Shown: positions 38,421 through 48,001 of the stretch, one piece after another
Position numbering within the stretch: the stretch's first letter is position 1
How the letters are laid out: each line of letters opens with the position of its first letter
DNA from: CBFIGX01 sp965662265
Lineage (GTDB): Bacteria; Bacteroidota; Bacteroidia; Flavobacteriales; UBA7430
Direction: 5' to 3'
Length of the DNA: 64,000 nucleotides
Assembly: GCA_965662265.1 (NCBI GenBank)
Contig: CBFIGX010000002.1
Coordinates: 156,297-220,296 of the forward strand
Notes under the pieces: generated by a model
What the model was told of the DNA's origin: nothing
Database searches by the model: none
The model's input: only the letters and a program-made list of their open reading frames with translations
Translations under genes and position numbers: made by a program

Positions 38421-40373
38421 TTAACTTAGTCTATGCATATTTTTTAAAAGAAGCTCAAAATCATTTGTAAGTTTATATCCTTTTGCGTAAAGCATATTAA
38501 GTCTGAAAATATCAGCTGCTTTAAGCTTAACGCTTAAATGGGATACCGGACTAAGTACCCCTTTTTTGATTTTAGGTAAATTAATATTATCAGGGTGAGT
38601 TTTATAGGAGATCCATGTTTTTCTACCTAAAAGAACGAGCATACAATTTTTAAATAATCCAATAAAACTCATATTTAATAGCATAAATATAGGAAAGCTA
38701 CAAAGTATCACTAAGCTCGAAACAAAATCAAACAGTCGTTTGTTACGAGAGTTTTCTGGAGTGTTAATTGCATGAAGCTCAAATGCATATAATTCTCCTT
38801 GTGTATTAATAGAATTGGACCCAATTACGTACATACTTTCTTCTGGAGCTATTTTGAAATCTAAATTAAAGCGCTCTATTAGTGACATGTATGAAATAAT
38901 AGATTGTGCAGACATATCTTTTGAACAAAAAATTAGTTCGTCAATTTGGTAAATAGATATTGCTTCGTCTAGTTGCGCCAAACTGCCTATACAATCAGTA
39001 CTTGAGTTGTAATTATCAGAATTATTAATATGTCCCATAAAACTCGACTTAATTTGAGTTTGATTTAACAAGCTTTTAACGCGAACAAACTCAGATTCAG
39101 AACCAATAATTAAAAAGCGTTTGTTTTGTTCTTCACCATACTGAAAGTCTTTAAATTTTAAAATTTTAAACAGAGTACGCGTTATAAGTATTGATATGCC
39201 GGCCCAAACAGATCCAAGTAAAATTATTGCTCTAGAAAATCGCCATTCATCAGGTAAAAGAGCATATAAACTTAGCAATGTGATGAGTCCATATAAACTA
39301 CTAATAGTGAGCTTTTTAAGCTTAAATGGTTTGTCGTAAACACCACATAAAACATGCATAATCATCCACACAGTAATGTAGCATGGAATTACTATCTCAG
39401 TATAAACATCTGGATAAGAACCGCCTTCAATGTATCTGTGATTTATTTCCCAATAATTTTTTAAGTATAGTAAGCCACCAAAGGTTAAAGCAATATCAAC
39501 CGAAGGTAGCCATATCTTATTTATGAATCGACGTGCTAAAGATAAAGATGCTCTTAAGTAAATAGCTACATGAATAAGAGTGCTAAAAAGTTTTGCATTT
39601 TTAGACGAAAAATGTTTTTTGGCAAAAATCACCATCGCTTTATAAAAAATAAAGACATAGTTTAAGCTTCCCTTTTTAGTGCTTTCGCCCTTGTAGTGTA
39701 TAATTCTTGCTTCTGGATAATAATAATTTGTATAGCCGCCTTTAGTAAGTCTATAGGAGAGATCAATGTCTTCGCCATACATGAAAAATGCTTCATCTAG
39801 AAGGCCTACATCATCTAAAGCTTTTTTGCGCATAAGCATAAATGCTCCAGCTAAGACATCTACAGGGTTAGTCTCATCATTTGATAGGTGTCCTTGGTGA
39901 TATGCTCCAAATCGTTTGGAATTTGGGAATAATTGGGATAATCCGAAAATTTTGTAGAAAGCAACAGACGGAGTTGGTAAGCCCCGCTTTGACTCTGGAA
40001 GAAACTGACCTTTACCATCAACCATCTTAACGCCAAGTCCGCCTGCATTTGGTGTTCGATCCATAAATGCAATGCACTTTTCAAATGTATCTTCTTCAAC
40101 AACGGTATCTGGGTTTAACAATAGAACATAATCTCCTGAAGATAATTTAATGGCCTGGTTATTAGCTACTGCAAAGCCAGTATTTTTAGTGTTGGCAAGA
40201 AGTTTAACCCATGGAAATTTATCAGCAACCATTGATACAGACTTATCAACAGAATTATTATCTACCACATAAACTTCAGCATCTATGTTGGATATAGCTT
40301 TTTGTACTGAGTGTAAACACTGTTCAAGAAAAAACTTGACATTATAATTGACAATGATGATAGAAAGCCTCAT
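38421..40373 (-). CDS. Family 2 glycosyltransferase fused to a degenerate polyprenyl sugar-phosphate transferase
   Basis: A 650-residue membrane protein. Residues 1-240 are a GT2 domain (LSIIIVNYNVKFFLEQCLHSV, VVDNNSVDKS, LLLNPDTVVEED, MYGEDIDLSYRL). Four or five membrane segments lie between about 285 and 400. A nucleotide-fold stretch follows (KRFLIIGSESEFVRVKSLL), then NKRLFDFVSSLVILCSFPIFM, the membrane start of bacterial sugar transferases (WcaJ-type). The usual catalytic PGLTGWAQ-type region is not visible, so this C-terminus may be inactive or specialised. A role in cell-surface polysaccharide is inferred. It starts 6 bp after recR. Confidence 0.85.
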   Translation of the reverse strand: MRLSIIIVNYNVKFFLEQCLHSVQKAISNIDAEVYVVDNNSVDKSVSMVADKFPWVKLLANTKNTGFAVANNQAIKLSSGDYVLLLNPDTVVEEDTFEKCIAFMDRTPNAGGLGVKMVDGKGQFLPESKRGLPTPSVAFYKIFGLSQLFPNSKRFGAYHQGHLSNDETNPVDVLAGAFMLMRKKALDDVGLLDEAFFMYGEDIDLSYRLTKGGYTNYYYPEARIIHYKGESTKKGSLNYVFIFYKAMVIFAKKHFSSKNAKLFSTLIHVAIYLRASLSLARRFINKIWLPSVDIALTFGGLLYLKNYWEINHRYIEGGSYPDVYTEIVIPCYITVWMIMHVLCGVYDKPFKLKKLTISSLYGLITLLSLYALLPDEWRFSRAIILLGSVWAGISILITRTLFKILKFKDFQYGEEQNKRFLIIGSESEFVRVKSLLNQTQIKSSFMGHINNSDNYNSSTDCIGSLAQLDEAISIYQIDELIFCSKDMSAQSIISYMSLIERFNLDFKIAPEESMYVIGSNSINTQGELYAFELHAINTPENSRNKRLFDFVSSLVILCSFPIFMLLNMSFIGLFKNCMLVLLGRKTWISYKTHPDNINLPKIKKGVLSPVSHLSVKLKAADIFRLNMLYAKGYKLTNDFELLLKNMHRLS

Positions 40374-40379
40374 AGGGAA

Positions 40380-40997
40380 TTATGAACTGATGGAAGATTC
40401 GTAGGGCATTCTATTAGTTATAGATCGACCAAGTGTAATTTCATCTGCATATTCTAACTCGTCACCGAATGCTATACCTCTTGCTATCGTTGAAACATTT
40501 ATTTCAAACGAATTCAATTTTTTGAAAATATAAAAATTAGTTGTGTCTCCTTCCATAGTAGTGCTAAGTGCAAATATAATTTCTTTCACATTACCCGCTT
40601 GCACCTTGTTAACCAAAGACTCTATATTTAAATGTTGTGGACCAATCCCTTCCATAGGTGAAATAAGCCCTCCTAAAACGTGATACATGCCTTTATATTG
40701 CTGGGTGTTTTCTAATGCCATAACATCTCTAATATCTTCGACAACACAAACTATACTTGCATCTCTATGTGGATTACTACATAACTCGCATAGTTCTGTG
40801 TCTGATATATTATGACAAGATTGGCAATATCTAATACCTTCACTCAATGCTTTAATAGATTGACTAAATCGCTGCACATCCTCTTGTGATTGTTTAAGTA
40901 AATTTAAAACAAGTCTTAAAGCTGTTTTTTTACCTATACCTGGTAACTTAGAAAACTCTTCTACAGTTTGCTCCAATAATTTAGATGAAAAATTCAT
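40380..40997 (-). CDS. recR: Recombination mediator protein RecR
   Basis: RecR helps RecF and RecO load RecA onto gapped DNA. The 205-residue protein has the helix-hairpin-helix KLPGIGKKTALRLVLNLL, a four-cysteine zinc finger (C58, C61, C70, C73), and the Toprim domain with VVEDIRDVMALEN and the GGLISPMEGIGP loop. The length is normal. It is co-transcribed with the glycosyltransferase gene 6 bp downstream, with no functional link apparent. Confidence 0.95.
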   Translation of the reverse strand: MNFSSKLLEQTVEEFSKLPGIGKKTALRLVLNLLKQSQEDVQRFSQSIKALSEGIRYCQSCHNISDTELCELCSNPHRDASIVCVVEDIRDVMALENTQQYKGMYHVLGGLISPMEGIGPQHLNIESLVNKVQAGNVKEIIFALSTTMEGDTTNFYIFKKLNSFEINVSTIARGIAFGDELEYADEITLGRSITNRMPYESSISS

Positions 40998-41234
40998 AGC
41001 TCAAAAATAAATTTTATAATAGATTTTCTCTCATTATTCTTAAGATGTTTTATTCTTTGGCAGTTTTTCTTTAAATTTATTTACATCTACTATATCAAAT
41101 ATGAATTCTAAACTCACAAATAGTTCGCTGTATTAGGCAAAACACTATATTCGTACTTATAGTGTAGCTTGATCTTATGGATACAATATAGGGAATACTT
41201 ACACGATATAATGTTGATACTAATATTTATTCTT

Positions 41235-42671
41235 ATGAGCCCAACTCTCATTTTAAGTGTTTTAGCAGCTTATTTCGCACTTTTAATCTTCATTTCTAAT
41301 ATAACCTCAAAGAACTCTGATAATGAGAGTTTTTTTATTGGAAAGCGACAATCCCCATGGTATGTAGTTGCTTTTGGTATGATTGGTGCAAGTCTTTCTG
41401 GTGTTACATTTATATCTGTCCCTGGATGGGTAGATAGTAGCCAGTTCTCTTATTTTCAAATGGTATTAGGTTATTTGATTGGTTATTTTTTTATTGCTAA
41501 GGTTTTGATGCCACTTTATTATCGCCTAAACTTAACATCTATATACAGTTACCTAGGTACACGCTTTGGGTATTGGTCCTACAAATCTGGAGCTTTTTAT
41601 TTTATATTATCAAGAACTATTGGAGCTTCCTTTAGATTGTATTTGGTCGCAAACGTACTACAGGTATTGGTGTTTGATTTTTGGAATATTCCATTTGCAC
41701 TCACAGTGGCTCTTACAATATTACTAATCTGGATTTATACACATAAAGCAGGGATTGGAACTATAATTTGGACTGACACACTCCAAACTCTTTTCATGAT
41801 AATAGCTGTGCTATTATGTTTTTACCATTTGTCGGATGCATTAAATTTGAGTTTAGTTGATGCCGTGAATCAGGTGTCATTATCATCATATTCAAAAACA
41901 TTTTTCTTCGACGATATATCTTCTCCACAATTTTTTCCGAAACAGTTTTTAGCTGGTGCATTTATGGCTATTGTAATGACTGGTTTAGACCAAGATATGA
42001 TGCAGAAAAACTTATCATGCCCAACATTAAGAGATGCCCAAAAAAACATGTTCTGGTTTAGTATAGTACTTGTTGTTGTTAACTTGTTATTTTTAGGTTT
42101 AGGTGCTTTATTATACATGTATGCATCTGAATATTCTATAGACGCTAGAGGTGATGATCTCTTTGCAGCAATAGCTTTTGATTCACAAATGCCATTAATT
42201 GTTGGCGTATTTTTTTTATTGGGTTTAATTGCTGCAGCATATTCAAGTGCAGACTCTGCATTAACGTCACTAACAACATCCTTTTGTGTAGATTTTTTGG
42301 AGGTCAAGAAAATGAATTCTCAAAAACAGACTAAGCTTAGAAAGCAAGCTCATGTTTTATTCTCCATAATACTATTTATGGTCATACTTATTTTCAGATG
42401 GATTAATGATGATAGTGTTATTTCCGCTCTCTTCAAAGTAGCGGGGTATACTTATGGTCCTTTATTAGGCATGTATGCATTCGGATTGTTTACAGCATGG
42501 AAAATAAAAGACAAACTTGTTGTGCCCATTGTTCTATTAGCCCCTATTACAACTTATTTATTGCAAGTTGCAGCTCCTTTATGGTGGGGCTTTTATTTTG
42601 GATTTGAATTACTTATTGTTAACGGAACAATCTGTTTTTTAGGGCTGTTTCTTATTAGAGAAAAATCTTAA
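41235..42671 (+). CDS. Sodium:solute symporter family transporter
   Basis: A ~478-residue membrane protein with about 13 hydrophobic segments, of the SSS family (sodium-driven uptake of sugars, amino acids or vitamins). It has the ESFFIGKRQSPWYVVAFGMIGASLSGVTFISVPGWV segment (first blocks near residue 35) and the GLIAAAYSSADSALTSLTTSF signature in the sodium-site helix. The ATG at 41235 was chosen because MSPTLILSVLAAYF begins the first membrane helix; an ATG at 41211 or a TTG at 41169 are possible but less likely. The substrate cannot be read. It is a single gene with no visible operon partner. Confidence 0.88.
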   Translation: MSPTLILSVLAAYFALLIFISNITSKNSDNESFFIGKRQSPWYVVAFGMIGASLSGVTFISVPGWVDSSQFSYFQMVLGYLIGYFFIAKVLMPLYYRLNLTSIYSYLGTRFGYWSYKSGAFYFILSRTIGASFRLYLVANVLQVLVFDFWNIPFALTVALTILLIWIYTHKAGIGTIIWTDTLQTLFMIIAVLLCFYHLSDALNLSLVDAVNQVSLSSYSKTFFFDDISSPQFFPKQFLAGAFMAIVMTGLDQDMMQKNLSCPTLRDAQKNMFWFSIVLVVVNLLFLGLGALLYMYASEYSIDARGDDLFAAIAFDSQMPLIVGVFFLLGLIAAAYSSADSALTSLTTSFCVDFLEVKKMNSQKQTKLRKQAHVLFSIILFMVILIFRWINDDSVISALFKVAGYTYGPLLGMYAFGLFTAWKIKDKLVVPIVLLAPITTYLLQVAAPLWWGFYFGFELLIVNGTICFLGLFLIREKS

Positions 42672-42755
42672 CATAGTATATAGGGATGAGGAATATTGAC
42701 AAAGGCTTTAGCACTGAATATACTTAAGAGTAGTTTCTAGCAAATGTATTGAAAC

Positions 42756-43913
42756 CTAATCTTTATCTTTAAGTCGATAATATTTGAGATAAAAAAATAA
42801 TACAATACCTGCTATAATAAGTCCTGAAGATATCATCTCTGCTTGAGTAAGACCATTGTACAATTCATTATTTACTCGAATTTTTTCTATAGAGAATCGT
42901 TCTAATCCATTAAAAACTAAATAAACAGCAAACAACATTCCATGTACTTCAAATTTAGATCTAATAGCCCACAATACACAAAACAATAGTATACCCATAA
43001 TAGCCTCATAAACTGCGGTAGGGTAAACAGGTTGTGCCAACTCATAACAATACACACCTAGTGGCTCTATACAATCTATCATTCTTTCTCCAGCTCTAAT
43101 AACATTATTAGGATATGAATAGGCCCATAACCAATCTGGTAAAAACTCTAGGAATTCTGGCTTGGCATTTAAATTAACGATCCCCCAATCGCCATCTCCA
43201 GACATGTGACATCCTATTCTACCAACCCCATATGCAAGCATAAGAGGTGCTGCCATAGTATCGGCAATTATAGATGCAGAAATTCTGTATCTCTTTACAT
43301 AATAGATCACTGCAATTGCACCACAAATAAAACCTCCATAAAAAGTAAGGCCACCTCCTGAGAAAAGAGATTCTATAGGGTTTGCCAGAAACGCATCCCA
43401 ATTTTCTAATTGATGAAATATTTTAGCCCCTACAAGTCCAGCTATTGCAGATATTAACAGAATGTTGGCAGTGAGTTCTTGAGGCCTAACGATCTCATCT
43501 TCAATTACAATCTTTGTAAATGGGTTGGTATGCTTTTGATAAATACTCCATGCTAAGCCAATAAACATACCAATTATTGCACCAGTAAGTGATCCGTTTA
43601 ATGAAAACAAAACAGCAAAGGTATCATCGATAAAAAGGTCATAATTTTGGTAAGCAAATAAGACTTTAAATCCAATAATAAAACCGAAAAATACTTGTTT
43701 AAAGATATCATAGATTGTTGTTGGCCTTCCTTTTGTTACTTTTTTAGTTGAATTTGGAATAATGCCTTTAGCGTTTTTATCAGCTAAATCTTTAGATATA
43801 AAATAGCTTCCCGCTAAAAAGGCGATCGCAACAAAAAATCCAAAGGTCTTAAATGGTAATGGTACAAAAATACCTGTGAGGTAATCTATAAGGTGACTAA
43901 GAGTAGGAAACAT
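42756..43913 (-). CDS. lgt: Prolipoprotein diacylglyceryl transferase
   Basis: Lgt moves diacylglycerol from phosphatidylglycerol onto the lipobox cysteine of prolipoproteins. The 385-residue protein has seven or more membrane segments, FYGGFICGAIAVIYYVKR, and the signature GVGRIGCHMSGDGDWGI, in the form with cysteine and histidine seen in Bacteroidota. FAVYLVFNGLERFSIEKIRVN near the end corresponds to the usual C-terminal signature. It is longer than the E. coli enzyme (~290 aa). It follows mtaB after 5 bp. Confidence 0.93.
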   Translation of the reverse strand: MFPTLSHLIDYLTGIFVPLPFKTFGFFVAIAFLAGSYFISKDLADKNAKGIIPNSTKKVTKGRPTTIYDIFKQVFFGFIIGFKVLFAYQNYDLFIDDTFAVLFSLNGSLTGAIIGMFIGLAWSIYQKHTNPFTKIVIEDEIVRPQELTANILLISAIAGLVGAKIFHQLENWDAFLANPIESLFSGGGLTFYGGFICGAIAVIYYVKRYRISASIIADTMAAPLMLAYGVGRIGCHMSGDGDWGIVNLNAKPEFLEFLPDWLWAYSYPNNVIRAGERMIDCIEPLGVYCYELAQPVYPTAVYEAIMGILLFCVLWAIRSKFEVHGMLFAVYLVFNGLERFSIEKIRVNNELYNGLTQAEMISSGLIIAGIVLFFYLKYYRLKDKD

Positions 43914-43918
43914 ATAAA

Positions 43919-45229
43919 TTAATTTAAGCGTTCTGCAAGAACATTACCATCATCAGTGAAGTTAACAAGTTTAACGTCAACAGATTTATTTCTAAGAGTC
44001 TCATTATATCTAGTTTTTACACGAATATAATTATCTGTAAAGCCGTAGATGAACCCATCTTTATTATCATGCTCGAAAAGTACAGTAACGTCAGAACCAA
44101 TATGTTGCTTGTAAAAATTGCGTCTCTTTTTAGCAGATAATATTCTTAACATTTTAGAACGTTTATGTCTGGTACCTTTATCTACAGTGCCGGTCATATT
44201 TGCAGCTTCAGTATTATCACGTTCAGAGTAAGTAAACACATGAAGATATGAAATATCTAGACTGTTAAGAAATTCATATGTTTCTTTAAATAAAGCGTCA
44301 GTTTCACCAGGAAAGCCCACAATTACATCAACTCCAATACAGCATTCAGGCATTAATTGTTTAATTAATTGTACACGATTCTTGTACAGGTCAGTATTAT
44401 ATCTGCGTTTCATCTTTTTTAATAGAGTATCAGAACCCGACTGTAAAGGGATGTGAAAATGGGGCACAAAACGGTTTGATTTAGAAACAAATTCTATGGT
44501 ATCGTCTTTTAATAAATTCGGTTCTATAGATGAGATGCGCATCTTAGAAATACCCTCTACTAGGTCCAAAGATTTTATGAGATCCAAGAAAGTGTGCTCG
44601 TGTTTTTTATTACCATACTCACCTTTGCCATAATCGCCAATATTTACCCCAGTGAGTACTATTTCTTTAATGCCTTTACTTGAAATATCTTTTGCATTAT
44701 TGAGTATATTTTGTAGACGATCAGAACGAGAAATACCTCGAGCTAGAGGTATAGTACAATATGTGCATTTATAGTCGCATCCATCTTGTACTTTCAAGAA
44801 GGCTCTTGTTCTGTCGCCTATAGAGTAAGCACCAACAAAGAAATCTGCTTCGTCTATATCGCAAGAATGTACTTCAGCCATATCTTGTTTTGTAAGATCG
44901 TTTAAATAGTATGCCAACTTAAACTTTTCTGTAGCTCCCAACACTAGATCAACACCATCATAAGCAGCTATTTCATGTGGTTTAAGCTGCGCAAAACATC
45001 CTATAATGACTATATAGGCACTTGGGTTGCGTTTTAAAACTTGGCGTACAAGACGTTTACATTCTTTATCTGCGTTTTCTGTAACAGAACAGGTGTTTAA
45101 CACATAGATGTCTGCATGTTCTTTAAAGTCAACTTTTTCATAGCCTTCATCGATACATGATCTAGAGATACTTGAAGTTTCAGAAAAATTGAGCTTACAC
45201 CCTGAAGTATGAAATGCTACTTTTTTCAT
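43919..45229 (-). CDS. mtaB: tRNA t6A37 methylthiotransferase MtaB
   Basis: A radical-SAM enzyme that adds a methylthio group to t6A37 of tRNA. The 436-residue protein has the N-terminal cluster cysteines C11, C47 and C78, and the radical-SAM motif CDYKCTYC (C151, C155, C158). The MiaB-type strands are seen as KEIVLTGVNIGDYG, HIPLQSGSDTLLKKMKR and VIVGFPGETDALF, and the C-terminal TRAM domain follows. MtaB is separated from MiaB by the short N-terminal start KKVAFHTSGCKLN. It is coupled with lgt downstream. Confidence 0.94.
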   Translation of the reverse strand: MKKVAFHTSGCKLNFSETSSISRSCIDEGYEKVDFKEHADIYVLNTCSVTENADKECKRLVRQVLKRNPSAYIVIIGCFAQLKPHEIAAYDGVDLVLGATEKFKLAYYLNDLTKQDMAEVHSCDIDEADFFVGAYSIGDRTRAFLKVQDGCDYKCTYCTIPLARGISRSDRLQNILNNAKDISSKGIKEIVLTGVNIGDYGKGEYGNKKHEHTFLDLIKSLDLVEGISKMRISSIEPNLLKDDTIEFVSKSNRFVPHFHIPLQSGSDTLLKKMKRRYNTDLYKNRVQLIKQLMPECCIGVDVIVGFPGETDALFKETYEFLNSLDISYLHVFTYSERDNTEAANMTGTVDKGTRHKRSKMLRILSAKKRRNFYKQHIGSDVTVLFEHDNKDGFIYGFTDNYIRVKTRYNETLRNKSVDVKLVNFTDDGNVLAERLN

Positions 45230-45345
45230 AAAATAATACTAGTCGACAAATCTAATAAATTATACAGTTTAGTTAGTGGCTATTTAGCGATTAGTTTAAT
45301 TTAATGGATTATTTGAATTTATGATTTTGCTTAGCAACTTATTAT

Positions 45346-45353
45346 TATTTTTG
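45346..45353 (+). promoter_or_regulatory. Promoter candidate for the peptide-binding protein gene
   Basis: TATTTTTG matches the Bacteroidota -7 element TAnnTTTG, 21 bp before the ATG at 45375. A TTTG ends at 45329, 16 bp upstream, as a possible -33 element, slightly closer than usual. Confidence 0.4.
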
Positions 45354-45374
45354 TTATTCAACACTAATAATTGA

Positions 45375-46952
45375 ATGAGAGTTACATCGGTCATTATACT
45401 ATCTATTTTTCTATGTTTTTGTACAAATAAACAAATAGAATCTCAGGAAAAATCTATTTTTAGATATAATGAATCTTCTGGAATTCAGACTTTTGATCCT
45501 GCGTTTGCTAAAGATCAGGCAAGGGTTTGGTTTTGCCATCATATATTTAATAGTATGGTTTCACTAGACAGTAACTTAATTATTAAACCTTCTGTAGCAA
45601 AATCATGGCATATCTCGGAAGATGCACTTACTTACGAATTTAAAATTCGTGATGATGTTTATTTTCATGAACCAATATCTAGACAAGTAAACACTCATGA
45701 TATAGTTTATTCATTAAATAGGTTAAGAGATTCTAATATAGCATCACCCGGTGCTTGGATATTATCCGACATATCATCAATCCAAGCAATGAGCGATACT
45801 GTATTACGCATAGTACTTAAAAATCCTAATCCAGCTTTCTTGAGTTTACTTTCAATGCAATATTGCTCTATTCTTCCTATTGAGTCTGATGGTGATGTAG
45901 ATTTTTTTATTGCACCAATAGGTACTGGTCCTTTTAAATTCCAATATCACAAACCTAATGTTAAGCTAGTATTGCGAAAAAACTTTAAATATTTTGAGTT
46001 TGAAGGAGATTATCGATTACCATATTTAGATGCTGTATCTATTAGCTTTATACCTGACAAACAAACAGTATTTTTAGAGTTTATTAGAGGTAACTTTGAC
46101 TTCTTGTCTGGAATAGATGCTAGCTATAAAGATGAATTATTGACTCCTAATGGAGAATTAAACTTACGATATAAATCTAAGATAAATTACACAAAACAAG
46201 CTTACCTCAATACAGAATATTTAGGAATATTAACGGATAGTAATCAATCAAATATAGCTTTAAAAAATTCAAACGTAAGACAAGCTCTTAACATATCATT
46301 TGACAAGTCTTTAATGATAAAATATCTTAGAAATAATAATGGGACACCCGCTTTAAATGGATTCATTCCTAAAGGTTTACCTGGTTTCAGAGAATCAAAT
46401 ATTTATCCATTTGATTTGAAAAAAGCTAAAAAATTATTGGCTAAAGCAGGCTACCCAAACGGCAAAGGTATAGAGACTATTGAATTATCTACCACAAGTT
46501 CATACTTAGATTTATGTGAATATATTCAACATGCTTGGCAACAATTAGGTATTGATGTAAAAATAAATATCAACCCACCATCAATACATAGGCAACAAGT
46601 TTCTAAATCACAGCTTTCTATTTTTAGAGGGTCTTGGATTGCAGACTATCCTGATGCAGAAAATTATTTATCATTATTTTATTCTAAAAACCATTCCCCT
46701 AATGGACCTAATTACACCCATTTTTCTAACGAGATTTTTGACTCCTTATACTTAAAATCAAAACAGATTGCAGACATAGAAAAACGACTGCCTTATTATT
46801 TTAAAATGGATAGTATGCTCATGTCTGAAGGAGTAATAATACCTCTGTATTACGATGCTGTTTCGCGCTTTTCAAATAAGGAAATACAAAGTTTAGGTTC
46901 AAACCCAATGAATCTCTTAGATTTAAAGCGAGTTCAAAAAAGAATTAACTAA
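45375..46952 (+). CDS. ABC transporter substrate-binding protein, peptide (family 5) type
   Basis: A 525-residue extracytoplasmic binding protein. The N-terminal ~16 residues are hydrophobic and end in two cysteines (FLCFCTNK), possibly a weak lipobox. The family-5 core is clear: FDPAFAKDQARVWFCHHIFNSMVSLDSNL, the DVYFHEPISRQVNTHDIVYSLNRL segment, VRQALNISFDKSLMIKYL and FRGSWIADYPDAENYL. It binds oligopeptides or similar. The likely permease is at 32020-33093, 12 kb away; ATPase genes are not seen. It ends exactly next to the convergent EEP gene. Confidence 0.9.
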   Translation: MRVTSVIILSIFLCFCTNKQIESQEKSIFRYNESSGIQTFDPAFAKDQARVWFCHHIFNSMVSLDSNLIIKPSVAKSWHISEDALTYEFKIRDDVYFHEPISRQVNTHDIVYSLNRLRDSNIASPGAWILSDISSIQAMSDTVLRIVLKNPNPAFLSLLSMQYCSILPIESDGDVDFFIAPIGTGPFKFQYHKPNVKLVLRKNFKYFEFEGDYRLPYLDAVSISFIPDKQTVFLEFIRGNFDFLSGIDASYKDELLTPNGELNLRYKSKINYTKQAYLNTEYLGILTDSNQSNIALKNSNVRQALNISFDKSLMIKYLRNNNGTPALNGFIPKGLPGFRESNIYPFDLKKAKKLLAKAGYPNGKGIETIELSTTSSYLDLCEYIQHAWQQLGIDVKININPPSIHRQQVSKSQLSIFRGSWIADYPDAENYLSLFYSKNHSPNGPNYTHFSNEIFDSLYLKSKQIADIEKRLPYYFKMDSMLMSEGVIIPLYYDAVSRFSNKEIQSLGSNPMNLLDLKRVQKRIN

Positions 46953-47996
46953 TCAACCTATCTCTATATCACACCTAATAGCTTGATGATCAGACAACTT
47001 GTCCTCCAATATTTTGAAGTTATAACTATTCCAGTTACTAGGATGTAAGATATAATCTATTCTAAAAGGAAAAAACAACTTTCTATATGTTGCACCAAAT
47101 CCTTTACCGCACTCTACAAAAGCGTCTTTAAATCCGAATTTTAATTTTTTATAGATATAACTGTAAGGTACGTCATTAAAATCGCCACACACAATACTTT
47201 GATATGATGTAGTTGATATGTGCTGCGATATAAAATTGGCTTGTGATGCTCTTTTAACACTTGCCAAACTAATTTTAGAAGAGAGTGCTTCCGTATTTTT
47301 TTTAATCTGTTCTTGTTTATCTGTTCCTTCCCAATTATCGATAAGTTGAAGATCTTTACTACCTAGATGAATAGATTCTAAATGCAAATTATAAACCCTA
47401 ATAGTATCATTATGAATTAATAAGTCTGCATAAGCTGAAATATTTGACGAGTTAGATTGAAACTCTAGTGCCTGGGTTGAGAGAATTGGATATTTACTGT
47501 AAAAATGATTAAATCCTACTTGGGAATTATAGGGATACTTCAATAAATTGGCAATACTTAACCGTGCTTCTTGTAAACAAACAACATCTGCATCTTGTTG
47601 CATTATAAAATGTGATATAGAATTACCTATATTTTTAACACTATCTTTTGCTCCTCCTTTGTAGTAAAATTGTTGACAGTTGTATGATAAAATAGAAAAA
47701 GACTGATCCTTTGCTAATGCCTTTGTTTTAGATTGGAAAGTAAATATAGGTGATGAATTGAAATAGCTTAAGACCAATACTAAACCTGAAATATAAATTG
47801 ACTTTTTAAATTTAATTAGCCAATAAAAAAACATTAAAATATGAGATATTACCAACAATGGATATGCAATAGCAAAAAGAGCTAAAAGTGGAAAACTGTG
47901 TGGATTTATAAAATCACTCAAGTAGGCTAAAAACCATAAAACTCCCAAAAGAATATTGATTAAGTATAAAATTTTATTACCTATCGATGTTCTCAT
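46953..47996 (-). CDS. Membrane-anchored endonuclease/exonuclease/phosphatase (EEP) family protein
   Basis: A 347-residue protein with three hydrophobic segments in the first ~90 residues, then an EEP catalytic domain: SILSYNCQQF, ADVVCLQEAR, VYNLHLES, SIVCGDFNDVPYSYIY, FRIDYILHP and LSDHQAIRCDI. These are the metal-binding and catalytic residues of the DNase I-like fold. The substrate may be nucleic acid, a phospholipid or an inositol phosphate. It is the last gene of the operon with mutL and the two rhomboids (5 bp gap), a conserved order in this phylum as I recall. Confidence 0.9.
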   Translation of the reverse strand: MRTSIGNKILYLINILLGVLWFLAYLSDFINPHSFPLLALFAIAYPLLVISHILMFFYWLIKFKKSIYISGLVLVLSYFNSSPIFTFQSKTKALAKDQSFSILSYNCQQFYYKGGAKDSVKNIGNSISHFIMQQDADVVCLQEARLSIANLLKYPYNSQVGFNHFYSKYPILSTQALEFQSNSSNISAYADLLIHNDTIRVYNLHLESIHLGSKDLQLIDNWEGTDKQEQIKKNTEALSSKISLASVKRASQANFISQHISTTSYQSIVCGDFNDVPYSYIYKKLKFGFKDAFVECGKGFGATYRKLFFPFRIDYILHPSNWNSYNFKILEDKLSDHQAIRCDIEIG

Positions 47997-48001
47997 TTAA
48001 T

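Noticed and set aside
41870..42307. Minus-strand reading frame of 145 codons
   Set aside because: It lies opposite conserved membrane helices of the sodium symporter and has no start context or similarity.
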